Positions 45,010 to 57,300 are shown, counted from the first letter of the stretch. The stretch is DNA of 64,000 bases from Catenaria anguillulae PL171 (GCA_002102555.1 MCFL01000079.1:1-64000); one strand, 5' to 3'. The notes: generated by a model from the sequence alone, not told the origin. Numbers and translations are program-made.

Positions 45010-46359
45010 TTACGCCGACGACCCAGTGACCTTGCGGTTGATATCGACCACCATCCACGCCGCCAACCTGGCCCTTGTCAACGCCGCATCCATCTCTGGC
45101 CGGGCCACCAGCGCGGCCTTAGTCTCTTGACTCCTTGGCACAGCATCCGAGCTCCACGGGAACGGCACGGCGCCCTGCAAAAACTCGTACGTCATGAGCG
45201 TGACACCAAATTGGGGCGACGACCGGAAAATGCGCGCTGGCCCGCCCTTGAAAAACGCCTTGAACCCTTCCTCCTTGTAAATCTTGCGCGCGGCATCCAT
45301 CATGCCATGATACTGAGTCTGGCCCTTGCGCGCCTCAACTTGCAAACGTGTCTTGATGACGTCTGCGGGCGTGGTCAGGTACGCTGCGGGCATGCCGGCC
45401 ATGGCGCCCGCCATGAGCAATTCGGTCATGGTGAGCGGCTTGGACGGCGACTCGCCGAAATAGTCCTTCTTGAGGTGCGCATAGGCCGTGAAGTAAATGC
45501 CCGAGAAGGGAATGTCACGCAACAAGCACGCGCCGGCGCCCTTGTACAGGCCACGCAAGCCCAACGACCGCACAATAGCAACTGCGCCCTGGCGCGGGGC
45601 ATTTGCGCCGGCCTCGCCCTGCACTTGCAATCGGATCTTGACGATTTCCAGCGGGTTGGTGAAGATGACTTGGGATCCGCCCGCCATGCATCCGGCCATG
45701 ATTTCGCCCCAGATCGGGATGGACCCATCCGACGTGGTCATGAGGTGGCGCACAAGGTCGTTGACGGTCAACTTGATGGCCTTTTCGGGGGCAACGCCAA
45801 TGAGTTGCGGGCCGAGCCCAGAGTAGAGCCCGCGAATGCCCTCGGTGCGGAATACGGTTTTGAAGCAGTGGATCGAGTTCTTGTAGAGCAGCTCGCCAGG
45901 CACAGCCGACCGCTGGTTCTGCATGCGTGTTTTCACCAAATCAATCGGGTAAATGGAAAATGCGCCCACGGCACCCGCAATTGACCCCAGTGCAAATGCA
46001 TACGCCGACTTGAGCGTCTTGACGGCAGGCGACAAGTGCACTTCGGGAATGATTTGGCCCGTCATCTTGTGCGCGAGCTGCGGGAGCGCATCGGCAACAA
46101 CCAGCGTGTGCTCAAAGAGCAAAATGTCGTCGAGCGTCAGCGATCCGGCGCGGTGCGTGTCGGCGGCAAGGAACAGCGAGTGCATGTCCTTGTCGGACAG
46201 CACGGCATCGGGGGCTGCCGCGCGGATGGCCTTGGCGAAATCGGCCTCGGTGAGCGCGGGCGCCCCGTTGCGTTGCGTCGAGGCGATCGAGGCAAAGGCG
46301 GCTTTGCGGGCGTCCGAGGGCGTGGGCAGGACAATGGGCTTTGATGAAGAGGCGGTCAT
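45010..46359 (-). CDS. Mitochondrial carrier, aspartate/glutamate (AGC)-type, with short EF-hand region
   Basis: Single exon, 449 residues from the ATG at 46359; an ATG at 46401 would add 14. Residues 1-105 form a helical region with one EF-hand-like loop ([13 protein letters not shown]). Then come three mitochondrial carrier repeats with the Px[DE]xx[KR] signatures [20 protein letters not shown] and [10 protein letters not shown], plus [12 protein letters not shown] and [10 protein letters not shown]. The repeat sequences are those of the aspartate/glutamate carrier (citrin/aralar), which exports aspartate from the matrix for the malate-aspartate shuttle. The animal protein has about 300 N-terminal residues with several EF-hands. 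Here that region is cut to about a third. Confidence 0.9.
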   Translation of the reverse strand: MTASSSKPIVLPTPSDARKAAFASIASTQRNGAPALTEADFAKAIRAAAPDAVLSDKDMHSLFLAADTHRAGSLTLDDILLFEHTLVVADALPQLAHKMTGQIIPEVHLSPAVKTLKSAYAFALGSIAGAVGAFSIYPIDLVKTRMQNQRSAVPGELLYKNSIHCFKTVFRTEGIRGLYSGLGPQLIGVAPEKAIKLTVNDLVRHLMTTSDGSIPIWGEIMAGCMAGGSQVIFTNPLEIVKIRLQVQGEAGANAPRQGAVAIVRSLGLRGLYKGAGACLLRDIPFSGIYFTAYAHLKKDYFGESPSKPLTMTELLMAGAMAGMPAAYLTTPADVIKTRLQVEARKGQTQYHGMMDAARKIYKEEGFKAFFKGGPARIFRSSPQFGVTLMTYEFLQGAVPFPWSSDAVPRSQETKAALVARPEMDAALTRARLAAWMVVDINRKVTGSSA

Positions 46360-47368
46360 GATGGGTGGTAGGTAGGGTGTCGGTAGGGTGTTGCAAGACA
46401 AACGAAAAACGGGCGACTTGAAGACTTAAAGAAGAAGAAGAGGGCGAGTGTGGCGCTATTTTTCCTGAAAAGAAATCACTTGCTTGCTTGGGCTGCCTGC
46501 ATGTGCTTCATGGATATGATACAGTAACACGAATCAATCATCAACAATGTGACAGTCGACAACAGAACAGAGGAGGGGACCAACTTGCTTCTTGTATGGT
46601 TAGCGTTGAAAACTTGGCACCGATCCGCCCCGATCGATCGCTTTGCCATCATCGCCGCTGCCGTCGCCATGCAGGCTGCAGACTCGGGTCGGGTCCATTC
46701 GGAACGCCAGATCGGGGTGCGGTTTGTTGCCGATGCTATGCTGCGGACGCGTCTTGTTCTTGGTGGCTAAAGGCCGCCGATCCAACGCGATGCGCCTCCG
46801 CCAATTGCTCAGCTGCAGCCAGTCTGAGATGGATGACGAAGGTTGCTGCCAAGCCAACGTTAACACAAGCTGAAGTAGATCCAGAATGTGCAAATCCAGT
46901 ATGTATGCAGTGCGCCCATCCGCGGTCAAGTGTGTACTCTCCGAGTCTAGTCTGTGAGTCTTTGGTCTTTTCAGTTTTTCACAAAGGGTGGGAATCTGGC
47001 TCCACATGCTCGATTGGTTGGCTCTCAAATTCGGATCAACGCCACTCGTGTGATCTTGCACTCCATCCTGCTGCCGTTGGCGTTGGCGTATCCATCGATC
47101 ATAAAGGATGCATCAAAAGAGCATATGAAGCAGTTGCACACTTGAAGCAATTCCGTCTTTGATTCTGAATCTTCCAACCGACCGCTCTCAACGGCCCGCA
47201 CGCCACCATCGCCCCCTGCCATCGGCTCTTACCGTCAACGCCCCCCGCTCGCCGCTCGCCCACCACACCTCGACGCCCATCCACTTGCACACTTGGCCAT
47301 CGCAGCCGCTGTCGCCGGATCGACACTTGCCACTTATTCACCCCCCCCCCCCACCTGACCCATCCACC
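46360..47368. other. Divergent intergenic region, carrier to septin
   Basis: The two genes start from opposite edges of this 1-kb interval. A 12-C run at 47341-47352 sits 17 bp before the septin ATG. No gene seen. Confidence 0.5.
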
Positions 47369-48687
47369 ATGCTCAACGGTGCAGCCTCCTCCACCATTGG
47401 CATTGCCAACCTGCCCAACCAGACACACAAGATTGTGTCCCGTAAGGGCGCCACCTTCACGCTCATGGTCGTGGGCGAATCTGGCACAGGAAAGACGACC
47501 TATATCAACACTCTGCTCACCACCACCATCAAGGCGTACCGCGACCCGGCAAAGCGCCGTGAAATGCTTGCCCGCAAGACTGTCTCGATCGATGTCATTC
47601 GCGTGGGTTCGTCATTTCGTCTTTGAGTTAGTTTTCTCACCCACTTTTCAAACAAACCAAAACACTCACACACAACCCCCCCCCCCAAAAAAAAAACCGC
47701 AATAACAGAATTCGAGGAAAAGGGCTTCCGCACGCAACTCAACGTGGTCGACACGCCCGGGTTTGGCGACTATGTCAACAACCGCGACGCCTGGCAACCC
47801 ATCATCGACTTTATCGACGGGCAACACGAATCCTACTTGCGCCAAGAAATGCAGCCTGAGCGGTCCGACATTCTCGACGGCCGCGTCCACGCATGCCTGT
47901 ACTTTATCTACCCTTCGGGCGGCACGTTGCGTGCGCTCGACATTGAGACCATGAAGCGGCTCGGGTCGCGCGTCAACTTGATCCCTGTGGTTGCCAAGGC
48001 CGACACGCTGACGCCCAAGGATTTGGCTCAGTTCAAGCGCAGGGTCAGGGACGCCATTGCTCATTACGAGATCAATGTGTACACGCCGCCCGTGGAGAGC
48101 GATACCGAGGGCGTGGCCGAGCGCAATGTGGCGCTCATTGATGCCATGCCGTATGCGGTTATTGGGTCCGAGGACGATGTCCAGACGCCCGATGGCAGGG
48201 TTGTCCGCGGTAGGCAGTATCTCTGGGGCGTGAGTGAAGTTGAAAATGACGAACATTGTGATTTCCGCAAGTTGAGGAACTTGTTGATTCGGTACCGTGT
48301 CTCTTCTCTTTTCTTTTTCTATTGGCATCATGAACTGGTTGACTGACTGCTTCGTTGATAACAAACAGCTCGCACATGCTCGACCTTGTGACCACAACCG
48401 AGGAACGGCACTATGAGCACTTCCGCTCGACGCACCTGGACGCCAACGGTCGCATCGTGTCCACGGTCACCCGCAAAGACGCAAAGTTCAAGGAAGAGGA
48501 AGACAACCTGCGCCGCCGGTTTGCCGAGCAAGTCAAGGCCAAGGAGGCCATGTTCCGCCAATGGGAGCAAAAGCTCATTGCCGAGCGCGACAAGCTCAAC
48601 AAGGATCTGGAGCACGAGCACTCGTACATTACCACCTTGACGCAGGAGATCAAGGCTCTTGAAGAGCGGTTGGCGGGCAAGAAGTAA
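47369..48687 (+). CDS. Septin (GTP-binding cytoskeletal protein)
   Basis: Three exons, 47369-47606, 47709-48291 and 48369-48687, with matching phases, give 379 residues. The GTPase has G-E-S-G-T-G-K-T-T (G1), V-V-D-T-P-G-F-G-D (G3) and A-K-A-D-T-L (G4). The septin-unique element includes R-Q-Y-L-W-G and D-F-x-x-L-R-N-L-L-I-R, completed across the last splice by S-H-M-x-D-L. A C-terminal coiled coil follows (A-K-E-A-M-F-R-Q-W-E and onward), as in core septins that form heteropolymeric rings at division sites. Which septin class this is cannot be settled by eye. Intron 1 ends in an unusual C8-A10 tract, with the acceptor ATAACAG. Confidence 0.93.
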
Positions 48688-49089
48688 TTCGTCTCTTTGA
48701 TCAGAAGCTTTTTCATGAGTTTATCTTATTGGTCTCCTTGTCCTGTTTTCGTGTCTTGACTCGCCGTTCTTTTCTTTTCTTGCATTTTCTTTCGTTTCGC
48801 GTTGCGGCCATTCTTTCTTGATGGTCAGCGTTTTCCCCTTGTTTCTCTCCCTCTACTGCATTTCCATCCCTTTCCTATTTTGGTGTTCCTACATAATGGA
48901 ATAGAACTGGTCTTTTTATCACTTCAACTTGCCAACGTGTCGTGAATCGAATCGACGCCCCAATGTGATTCCCACGTAGGTGCACACAACAACGCAGCTG
49001 GAGGCAGCCCGAATCCTAAATTGTAACCAACTACGTGACCTGTACACTCGACGCATCCACACCTCACACATGCCCCACAACCACCCACC
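48688..49089. other. Intergenic
   Basis: T/C-rich septin 3' region, then the promoter of the next gene. Confidence 0.5.
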
Positions 49090-51075
49090 ATGGCCTCTAC
49101 CAAGGACCGGTTCCCCTGCACGGGCATTGAAGCATGCCGGCTGCGCTACCTCAAGTTTGCGTGTGTTAACGAGCCCGCCACCATCGAGTTTTACCAAACA
49201 CTCGGCATGACGCTGGACGGGCGATCGACGTTTGGGCGCAACCACTACGTGTTCCGCATGTCCTACCGGACATCGTCGCCCGAGTTTAACGAAAACTCGT
49301 TGCAGCTGCACTTTGAAGTGATCAAGCCGCCCATTGATCCCAATGCTGCCTCCGGGGCAGGCGACACGCACGCATCAACGCCGGCAGCAGGTTCACCGAG
49401 TTCTCTGGCGGTCGTTGCGTCGCCCGCGTCCTCGTCGTCGGGTGGAGCGGGTGACGCCGCGGACGCGGCATCTGCACTTGCGGGCCCTGTGCTCTTTGAC
49501 CGGACGTGCCCGCGCGACTACCTGATTGTCTACATGCACTTTCTCCCAAGGGTCATCAAGCGCTTGCATGCCAAGGGATTTCGCGCACTCCTCGGTATGC
49601 AAACCGTCATGGACAACATTCATTATGCCATCTACCTGGACCCGAACGGCGTCGAAGTTCGGCTCATGGAATTGCCCGATGTGCATTTGAACGAGGTCGG
49701 TGGTGGCGGGCCGGGCGGCGCGGGCGGCAATCGTGCGGGCGGCGGCGTCGGCGCAAGCGGTGGGCGCGGATCTGGTGCGAGTGGCGCGGGCGGCGCAAGT
49801 AAAGCCAGCTGGTTTGCGCGCATCGGGTACTATGTGGCGCAAGTCCCACACGCCGACGAGTTTCGGCATTACCTTGAGTCGTTGTTTTCAAAGCAGCGCA
49901 GGACAACGGCCATGCTTCGCGCTTTGCAGCAGGCGCCCGCGGCCGACGCGACCGCGTTAGCCAGTGTGGCTGCAAGTGGCGCCCCCTCGACCGCCACAAC
50001 AACGTCCAATTACCTCAAGGCCAACATTGCCACGGCCCTTGGGGCAGGTGGACCCGGCGGCCCGGGCGCGTCGGGCGCCACGGCCAAGCGCGCCAACGCC
50101 GCCGACCGATTTTATCAGCGCGATGGGATTCGGCTCGTGGATGCTGAAGATATTGCCACGGGGTTACAGCAGACAAAGTACTTGTGGTTTGGGCAGTTGA
50201 ATCGCGACAAGATGGGCACGCTCTGTATCAGCGAACGGACGGGAGCGGGCGAAGGTCCCGGGGGTGGCGGAGGGGCGGCGGGCGCTTTGATGGGCGCGGT
50301 GGCGGCGGCGGCCGTGGGAAGGAGGGGCCCCGCGGGTGCTACGGTAGGGACTGGTGGGACGGCAGGCGCTGATCCAAAGGCCGTGACGGTGGTCACAGCA
50401 AATCCGGCAGTGCGTCGGAATCATCGGCTCGTGGCGATTGGGATCGAGGTCGGGTGTACCGTGGATCAGGCCGTGTCTCAGATTGTGAGAGAGGCGCCAG
50501 AGTGCTTGATTGTTCAGGATGAGCGATGGAAGGTGCAAGGTACACTGTTATTCAGTTCCCACGCTCCCAAGGCATGTCAGGGTTTCACTCACTGGTTTAC
50601 GCGTCCAGACGTCGGATACATTGCCCGCGCCCGCGGCATGTATGCTTTCATCTTTGAGCTTGTGAGCACCCAGGACCCATTCCCAGGCGAGCCCGCATTC
50701 ATTCGCCTCAACATGCAACAACATTTGCTTCAGCCCAACGGGGCCGGCGGCAAGCGCGGCTTTGGTGCAGGCTCGTCTCTGGGAATCATGCGCACGGGGA
50801 CCGCAAACTCATCGGGGAGTGGGCGCGCAGCGGATCCGTACATCAACTTCAATCAGCCGCTCCGAGCGACGCTTTCGGAAAGCGCGCTGTGTCGACCTGC
50901 AGTGTGGACGGGCGGTGGACCTGAGGGCGTGCTCCGGCCAGTCATGGTCAATGGCGTTGATGTTGCCAGTGCTGGAGGTGGCGGCGACGGAACGAGTCTT
51001 GGTGGTAGTGTGGCAGGAAGTCGGCCGGGGACGCGAGGTGGAGTCAGTGGGATGAAGCGGAGAAAGTCCATGTGA
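49090..51075 (+). CDS. Large protein with vicinal-oxygen-chelate (glyoxalase)-like domains, function unknown
   Basis: Single exon, 661 residues. The N-terminus (R-L-R-Y-L-K-F-A-C-V-N-E-P-A-T-I-E-F-Y, then L-G-M) has the beta-alpha pattern of a glyoxalase/bleomycin-resistance half-module. A second half at about 155-200 (Y-L-I-V-Y-M-H-F, then I-Y-L-D-P-N-G-V-E-V-R-L-M-E) ends in the typical D-P-x-G-x-x-x-x-L/M-E strand. More such halves may exist around residues 240-380 and 430-560. Long Gly/Ala-rich inserts separate the modules. VOC enzymes bind a metal with His and Glu from paired halves; candidate ligands here are incomplete, so catalysis is unproven. The C-terminus is Gly/Ser-rich and ends in a basic K-R-R-K-S-M. 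Confidence 0.6.
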   Translation: MASTKDRFPCTGIEACRLRYLKFACVNEPATIEFYQTLGMTLDGRSTFGRNHYVFRMSYRTSSPEFNENSLQLHFEVIKPPIDPNAASGAGDTHASTPAAGSPSSLAVVASPASSSSGGAGDAADAASALAGPVLFDRTCPRDYLIVYMHFLPRVIKRLHAKGFRALLGMQTVMDNIHYAIYLDPNGVEVRLMELPDVHLNEVGGGGPGGAGGNRAGGGVGASGGRGSGASGAGGASKASWFARIGYYVAQVPHADEFRHYLESLFSKQRRTTAMLRALQQAPAADATALASVAASGAPSTATTTSNYLKANIATALGAGGPGGPGASGATAKRANAADRFYQRDGIRLVDAEDIATGLQQTKYLWFGQLNRDKMGTLCISERTGAGEGPGGGGGAAGALMGAVAAAAVGRRGPAGATVGTGGTAGADPKAVTVVTANPAVRRNHRLVAIGIEVGCTVDQAVSQIVREAPECLIVQDERWKVQGTLLFSSHAPKACQGFTHWFTRPDVGYIARARGMYAFIFELVSTQDPFPGEPAFIRLNMQQHLLQPNGAGGKRGFGAGSSLGIMRTGTANSSGSGRAADPYINFNQPLRATLSESALCRPAVWTGGGPEGVLRPVMVNGVDVASAGGGGDGTSLGGSVAGSRPGTRGGVSGMKRRKSM

Positions 51076-51490
51076 TCTCTCCTCCACACATCTTTGATGA
51101 CATGAAGTGTAACGGCAGAACGAGGCTTTTCGGGTGTAAACAGTCAACAAAACGCGTCACGGTGGCAAGGGAAGAAAGGAAACGGCCCTCCAATGCGGAC
51201 AGATTCGAGCCACGTTGAACATTTCAAAAGAAATTGGAGAGCAAACGAAATGATCCCATTGGCTCAATACAGTGGCCAACGATTGGTCCGCGATATTGGC
51301 CAGTCTTGCACGATGGCAGTCGTTGCCTTGCATACCCCACCCACGAAAGTGCGTTGTAAGGACTGTCGATGGTGACAACAAGGTGTCGACAAGACGTGTG
51401 TCGCATCGTTTGCGCACATTCCTTCTCTCTCATCGCAATTATCGAGCGAGTCATGAAATGATCCAATACTGACAAGACGACGCAAATACG
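51076..51490. other. Intergenic
   Basis: No gene supported. Confidence 0.5.
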
Positions 51491-54325
51491 ATGAATATGC
51501 ACACGAGTACCCTGGTCGTCGCCAAGTTCTTACAAGCACGGACCGTCACCGCCAAGCAGTTGCTGCCGCCTGCCGTCAAGATATCGGCCGAGGCCGTGAG
51601 TGCCATCAATGTTCTGCTCTCATCACTCGCCGCGGCGCTTGCATCGGCATTGACGGACATCGAATCAGCGCTTTCAGACTATTTCGCCGGCCGATTGCTC
51701 AATCTCGCCTTCTCGGCACTCCGCCACGACGACCACGGTCAAGACTGGCTCTGGCCGCCGTCCGTCACCGCCGCTGCACTCCCGTCAACAGCGGCGAGTG
51801 ATCCGGGTACACTTGCGGGCGTCCACAGCGTGCTGCATGCGGTTGCAAAGTTTGTCCTTGTTGATCTGCTGGCCAAGCACAGCGTGTTGACCGGATCAAC
51901 CGCCGTCCGCGTCGAGCAGGTTGCCCTCCAGGTTGGCGCGTGTGCTGACTTGGCCAGGGCGTCCGTCAAGCTGCAGTGGTCCAGTTTGCTCGCATCGTTG
52001 CCCTCGCGCCGTTCTTCCTCATCCGACTCGGCCAATTCCTATTCCGCAGCGAGCAGTGAAACGGACCAGGCAATCGCCGCCGTCGCATCCAATTCCTTGC
52101 ACTCGCTTCTTGTCACGGATCCAAACGCAACAATCCCATCCACTCCGGACCCTTTCCAACCATCTGCCCGCGGCCGCTCAACCGACCGCCGACTCTCGTA
52201 CCGCCCGCTCGCACACTCGCTCTCCACGTCTCCGTCGCGCCGCGGTGCATCATCGGCAGCTGTGGCACACTCGCCCACCTCGACTTCCACCTCGTCTTCA
52301 TCGGCGGCCTCGATCAACTATCCATCCTCGCCACCCCCGCCAATCCCTGCGGTCCCACCCATCGTTGTTCCCGAATTCGACGACCTCATTCAATCGAGCC
52401 AAACCGTCAAGTTTTCCCTCACCCCAACCCGTATCCGGTCACTTGACACAAGCCCGGGCCCGCCAGTCGTGCCTGTGATTTTCGAGCGCGGCAGGCACTT
52501 GTCGATCGACACGTCGGATCCAAATGCCACGCCCGTTGCGGCGGCCGCGTCGCTACGCGCCAGCGTCACCGTGACGCCCACGTCGGCGACGGTAACCGAA
52601 GTGTCGCCCCTCTCGACCATTGACGGGTCACCCATGGACGCGTTTTCGGCGGATTCACCCACCACCCCGTCGAAAAAGAAGAAGGCATCGGGCATCATGG
52701 CCATGTTTCGATCGAGCACAACGACCAAATCGAAAAAGGACGCGGCGGCAAAACGCGCATCGTTGGCGGCATCGGGCGATCCCACATCGGTTAGTACAGG
52801 CGGCCTACCACCGCCGCCGCCAATCCCAGGGAATGGGGCATTGAAAAAGTGGGCTTCGAGTACGACCATGGGCGATCAAATGACGGTCCCACCGCGGGTG
52901 GATACCAGCAGTACGACAGGCAGTGGGCAGCCAGGTGAACGGTCGCCTCGATCGCACATGGTGTCTCCACCATCGCCTGGGCGGGAAACTGGTAACAGGG
53001 CCAGGGCAAGGTCATTGAGTCAGCCGACAAGCCCAAGGCCCGTCATTACCCCACCACCACGTGTTTCTTCACCATTACACCACGACGACGATGCCGACAA
53101 CGAGACGCAAACCCCAACGCCGCCGCCGTCGAGGCATGCGATGCTCACAGTCACCACGTCAATGTCCTCATCGGCCATGGCCGGCGGGCCAACGAGTGCA
53201 GGCGTCAGTTCAAGCGTGGCATCCAGTCCAACCATTGTTGCTTCACCCAACACGGCCGTCCCACCCGTACCCGTGCCCGTGCTCGTGAATCCAACAGGCT
53301 CGGAACTCCCGCCGTCTGCCATCCGGTCACGCACAACGTCCTCGCGCACGGCCAACGCGGGCGAAATCGCGGCCGTGGTCGACCTGTACTACTCGTCGCC
53401 ATCGACCTCGTCCGCCGATGCGCTTCCGCAGCCGCCGCTCGCTGCCGACCTGCCACCGCCCACATCACCGTCGTCTGTCACTGCCATCCGGCACCATCAC
53501 GAGTCGGACACGAGCGGCGACGAAGAATCGGATGCGCAAAAGTTGACTCGGCGCAGGTACTCACCGCGCAGCGATTCGATTCAGGGCACACTCGCATTGA
53601 TGCGGCCCATGTCGCCAGCGGGCTCATCGAGCGTGAGCGGCCCAAACGGCGGGGGGCACGGGATGCGCAGGGGGAGCGAGCCGCTTGCATCCTCGGTAGT
53701 CGGCAGCGCATTGTCTCGCACCCAATCCCCAGCGCGGCGGCCCAGGACCCATACGTACGATGGATCGGGCGCGGGCGGATCACTGTATGCCATGGCGGGC
53801 AATGACCAAGCAGAGGGCGGCGGCGACCAAGATGAGAACGAAGATATGCGGTCGACTGTCTCCTTTGGCTCAAACGTCACAAACTACTCGTCATCTGCAC
53901 ACGCTTCCTCGATCGGCCCGCCCTTGCCCACGTCCTGGTCAACACCTTCGTCGCCTCCGCCGCTTGCCCCACCACACGCGCGTGTTCCGCCGCTCCCTGC
54001 GACATTGCATGCCCTTCCGCCTGCATCGCTCGTGTCGCTCATTCAGTCGCTGCACACACACTTGTCGCTCACGGCGCACGAGCTCGATGCCGCAAATGCA
54101 AGGGGCGCGCAGGTGCAAACGCGGTTGGATACGTTGGCGACAAAGGCCGTCAGAAAAATTACGGATTTGCAGCGGGCGGTCGAGGACAAGGACAAGGAGA
54201 TTGGCGAGTTGAGGGCCGAGCTAGGCGAGGTGAGGGGTCGGTTGGAGAGGGTCGTTGGGTTGGTGGCAAGTGTGGTGCCGCGGGTGGTGGGTGGGAGTGG
54301 TGGTGGAAATGGAGCGGGTGGGTAG
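51491..54325 (+). CDS. Large Ser/Pro/Thr-rich protein with N-terminal helical domain and C-terminal coiled coil, unknown
   Basis: Single exon, 944 residues. The first 170 or so are globular and helical: L-L-P-P-A-V-K-I-S-A-E-A-V-S-A-I-N-V-L-L, then a second helical part with V-R-V-E-Q-V-A-L-Q-V-G. The spacing of short helices in this part faintly resembles a histone fold found in some fungal proteins, an inference only. Residues 180-830 are disordered Ser/Pro/Thr with many S-P and R-x-x-S sites, likely phosphoregulated. Residues about 860-930 form a Leu-zipper-like coiled coil. This plan fits cortical or polarity scaffold proteins, but no family is recognised. Confidence 0.7.
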   Translation: MNMHTSTLVVAKFLQARTVTAKQLLPPAVKISAEAVSAINVLLSSLAAALASALTDIESALSDYFAGRLLNLAFSALRHDDHGQDWLWPPSVTAAALPSTAASDPGTLAGVHSVLHAVAKFVLVDLLAKHSVLTGSTAVRVEQVALQVGACADLARASVKLQWSSLLASLPSRRSSSSDSANSYSAASSETDQAIAAVASNSLHSLLVTDPNATIPSTPDPFQPSARGRSTDRRLSYRPLAHSLSTSPSRRGASSAAVAHSPTSTSTSSSSAASINYPSSPPPPIPAVPPIVVPEFDDLIQSSQTVKFSLTPTRIRSLDTSPGPPVVPVIFERGRHLSIDTSDPNATPVAAAASLRASVTVTPTSATVTEVSPLSTIDGSPMDAFSADSPTTPSKKKKASGIMAMFRSSTTTKSKKDAAAKRASLAASGDPTSVSTGGLPPPPPIPGNGALKKWASSTTMGDQMTVPPRVDTSSTTGSGQPGERSPRSHMVSPPSPGRETGNRARARSLSQPTSPRPVITPPPRVSSPLHHDDDADNETQTPTPPPSRHAMLTVTTSMSSSAMAGGPTSAGVSSSVASSPTIVASPNTAVPPVPVPVLVNPTGSELPPSAIRSRTTSSRTANAGEIAAVVDLYYSSPSTSSADALPQPPLAADLPPPTSPSSVTAIRHHHESDTSGDEESDAQKLTRRRYSPRSDSIQGTLALMRPMSPAGSSSVSGPNGGGHGMRRGSEPLASSVVGSALSRTQSPARRPRTHTYDGSGAGGSLYAMAGNDQAEGGGDQDENEDMRSTVSFGSNVTNYSSSAHASSIGPPLPTSWSTPSSPPPLAPPHARVPPLPATLHALPPASLVSLIQSLHTHLSLTAHELDAANARGAQVQTRLDTLATKAVRKITDLQRAVEDKDKEIGELRAELGEVRGRLERVVGLVASVVPRVVGGSGGGNGAGG

Positions 54326-57300
54326 GGGTTTGGGTTCGAGAAGCGAGGGTGGGAAACCACTTATTTTCGGATGATGGAGATGATTATGGAGAACATAAAT
54401 CCATTCTTGACCCTCGTTCATCATGCTCTTTTCTCTCGGCCCAGGTGGTCGACTTGGGAATTGGAATGTATGTCTAAGATAAGTGCTCAGTCGACTCCGA
54501 AAACCAAATGAAATTGAAAACGTTTTTTTCCGTTGTTTTTGAACTAGACATGTGTTTCTCCTTCCTCCAATCGTAAGAAAGACTTTTGACTTAATTTGTG
54601 AGTGACAAGGACTTCAAGTTGTCCAATTTATGGCGGCCACGTTAAATGGCGGCTGCGCAATCAACTTGATTGACAACTTCAAGTGTCTTGCCGAGATGAT
54701 CTCAGCGAGTTGACACTCGATATCGTGACAAATGCTCCCGTCCCACACATTCCGCGACCAGTATACTCAATTGGTGCCCGCTTGGTGTTGACTCGAATGA
54801 CGGCACGATGGCAGAGCTTTCAGTAGCAGCTCATTGAGCCATTTGACAATCTCATTCCCTTGCGATATAGAGCAAATTGAGTGTGAAAGTCAACGTAGTT
54901 TTCAATCAATGAGTTGTCGAAACACAAAGCTTTCACTATCCACGAGCTACTGCCATCATGAGCACTGTCACGGAGTAATGGACATGGTATAAAACGGATG
55001 CGCATGAGGGAAGGGTACGAGGATGTCGGCTCGTGGCCCAACCCATCATGACTCTGGCGAGTGATTTGGCCGGCAAACCTGTCAATCCAGCGTCTTCTCT
55101 CTCAAAACACTGAGCTTGAGTCGAGGAACACACACAGAAATACGACAGCGGTTTGGGGTGAAACGAGGTGAAACGTGCCTGCAGACGCGTCACTCTTCTT
55201 ACTTCCAAACTCAGCACGTGAGCTCACGAACCAAACAGCCTGCCTCCATAGCGCGAATCGAGGGCCCCCACATGGATACACGTTGTGCGTTGTCATGGGC
55301 AAAAAACGTCATCCAGTCGACACAAAACAAAAGAAACAGGCATAAAAGGGCCGCGACCCCCTCGACGCGACTCGCTCTCTTTGCTACTCATCGTTCCCAC
55401 TCATCGTTCCCACCACACAACTCAAAACTCGATACGCGTTTTACTACACACGCGCTTATACACACTCACTCTCTCTGTCTTTGACTCTCTCTGATTGCCA
55501 AAACGCAAGTCCAAGCACACAAACTGCAAGCGACAACGTCCGTCCCGCTGCTGCTGCCAGGTGCCAACGTGTATGGTGTCTTTGGAATCCACTGTCTAAA
55601 GCCAACCTCAGGCCGTTCTCACTCACTGGTGGGGTTGGGCGCGGACGGGGAAAGTGCATTCAGGGTTCACGATTTCGCCTGGTCTTTTTTTTTGTTGCTT
55701 GCAACATGCGGCTCTCTCTTTTCCTCTCGCACTCGCTCGCACTCACTCCGATGACGACCTGCCTGTCTGTCAGGCCACAACGCTGGTCAGCTTCAATTCC
55801 AAAGCATTTGGGAAGCTCACGGGTTTGCCAATAGCCATTGCGCGTTGGTGGATCTACCAGTGGACCATGAAACGATCGTGACCTGGTCACGTTTCGCGGT
55901 TGGGGTCGCCCAGAGTGGCACTCTTTGTGTCAAGTCGTCTGCCGCTCAACAAATGGGATACGGGATGGCGATTTGCTAATCAGTTCAGCCCGTGTCCTGT
56001 TCCTCCTTCTTCCTTCCCCCTCTCCTTCCCTCTCCTTCCTTCCGTCCGATGAGAGAATAGGCAGCAGCTGGGTACAGACTAAGCTTGTGGTGGTTGCTTT
56101 GGGTTTGTTTGTTTTCCTTTTGATTTGACATCATTGTTTTGCCGTGGGGTACACTAGATCTCCACAGTGGGAAGCATCTGCTCATTGTTGCATGATGATT
56201 GAGCTTTGCCTGCTTCCTGGCTTGCTGGATTATGCTTTGATTCATTGATGTTGGAATACTCCCGAGTTGGCCACAAGCAGATGTGAGCGGGCCATGAAAA
56301 GCAATTGGCACATACCTAGGAGCAATCCGTCGCATCATATGCCAATGAGATTTAAAAACAGTCAGCATCCGCTTTATCAACAGCGAATCCTCTCAATATC
56401 GCATACGCACAACCCAGACTCGAGACTAAAACAACAGATTCGACCGTCGCACACTCCTCAAGCGCACACATTACTTGTCACCATGGCACTCGTTCGCTTG
56501 CATTTGCCGCCCGCCCGCAATCCCATCTGACCTCGAAACCTGGCTCACATACCCCACGCGTCATTGATTTCCATTGGAAACTCGCGTTTACAAGTTACAG
56601 CCTGCCCAAACTTTTCCGCCACACGATTGACAGCGATCCAGCATGTGATCCAGCGCGGAAACGAGGCCCTGCTCAAGACGGCGGCCGATCAGCGATCGCA
56701 TGGACACGGGGTTGGATGGCATCGCCGAGTTTCGATGCAAGTCGGCAAGCAAAGTGCACTTGATAACGGTGAAGTGCGTGGATGCGACCAGATGACGCAC
56801 TCGTGTAAGAGTTGGCTGGTGGGCGACACAAATGGTGATACATGTGGGATACAAATGAAGGGCGGCACCCGCGGTAAAGCGAACTTGAGGTGCGAGGGAC
56901 AAGGTGAAAGTTCAAGCCGAGGTTGAGGTCGGGGTTGAAATTGTGGTTGGAGCGCAGATGGATGTGGATTGATAAATCGAGTGAATGTGGGCGACGCGGG
57001 TGTCGATACAACCGGGTCCCTGGACGTGCACGTCCAAATCGGCGGCCAAAGGGCTAACCCGAAACATATTGGTCGCAAGAGCAGCTGCAAACATTCCTGA
57101 ACCCGCCCCTTGCGAAACATTTGCATGCCGCTCAACCGTCAAAAGGCCAGCGAGCGTCGCATTCTCCACGGATAAACACCAACCCACAATCAAAAAAACG
57201 ATCAATGTCATGTGCGCGCAGCCCATCGAAAAGCCCGCACGTCAACGCAAAGCGTGCGCTATTCGGGGGAAAAAGTGCTTGCGCAACATCCAGGAGAGAG

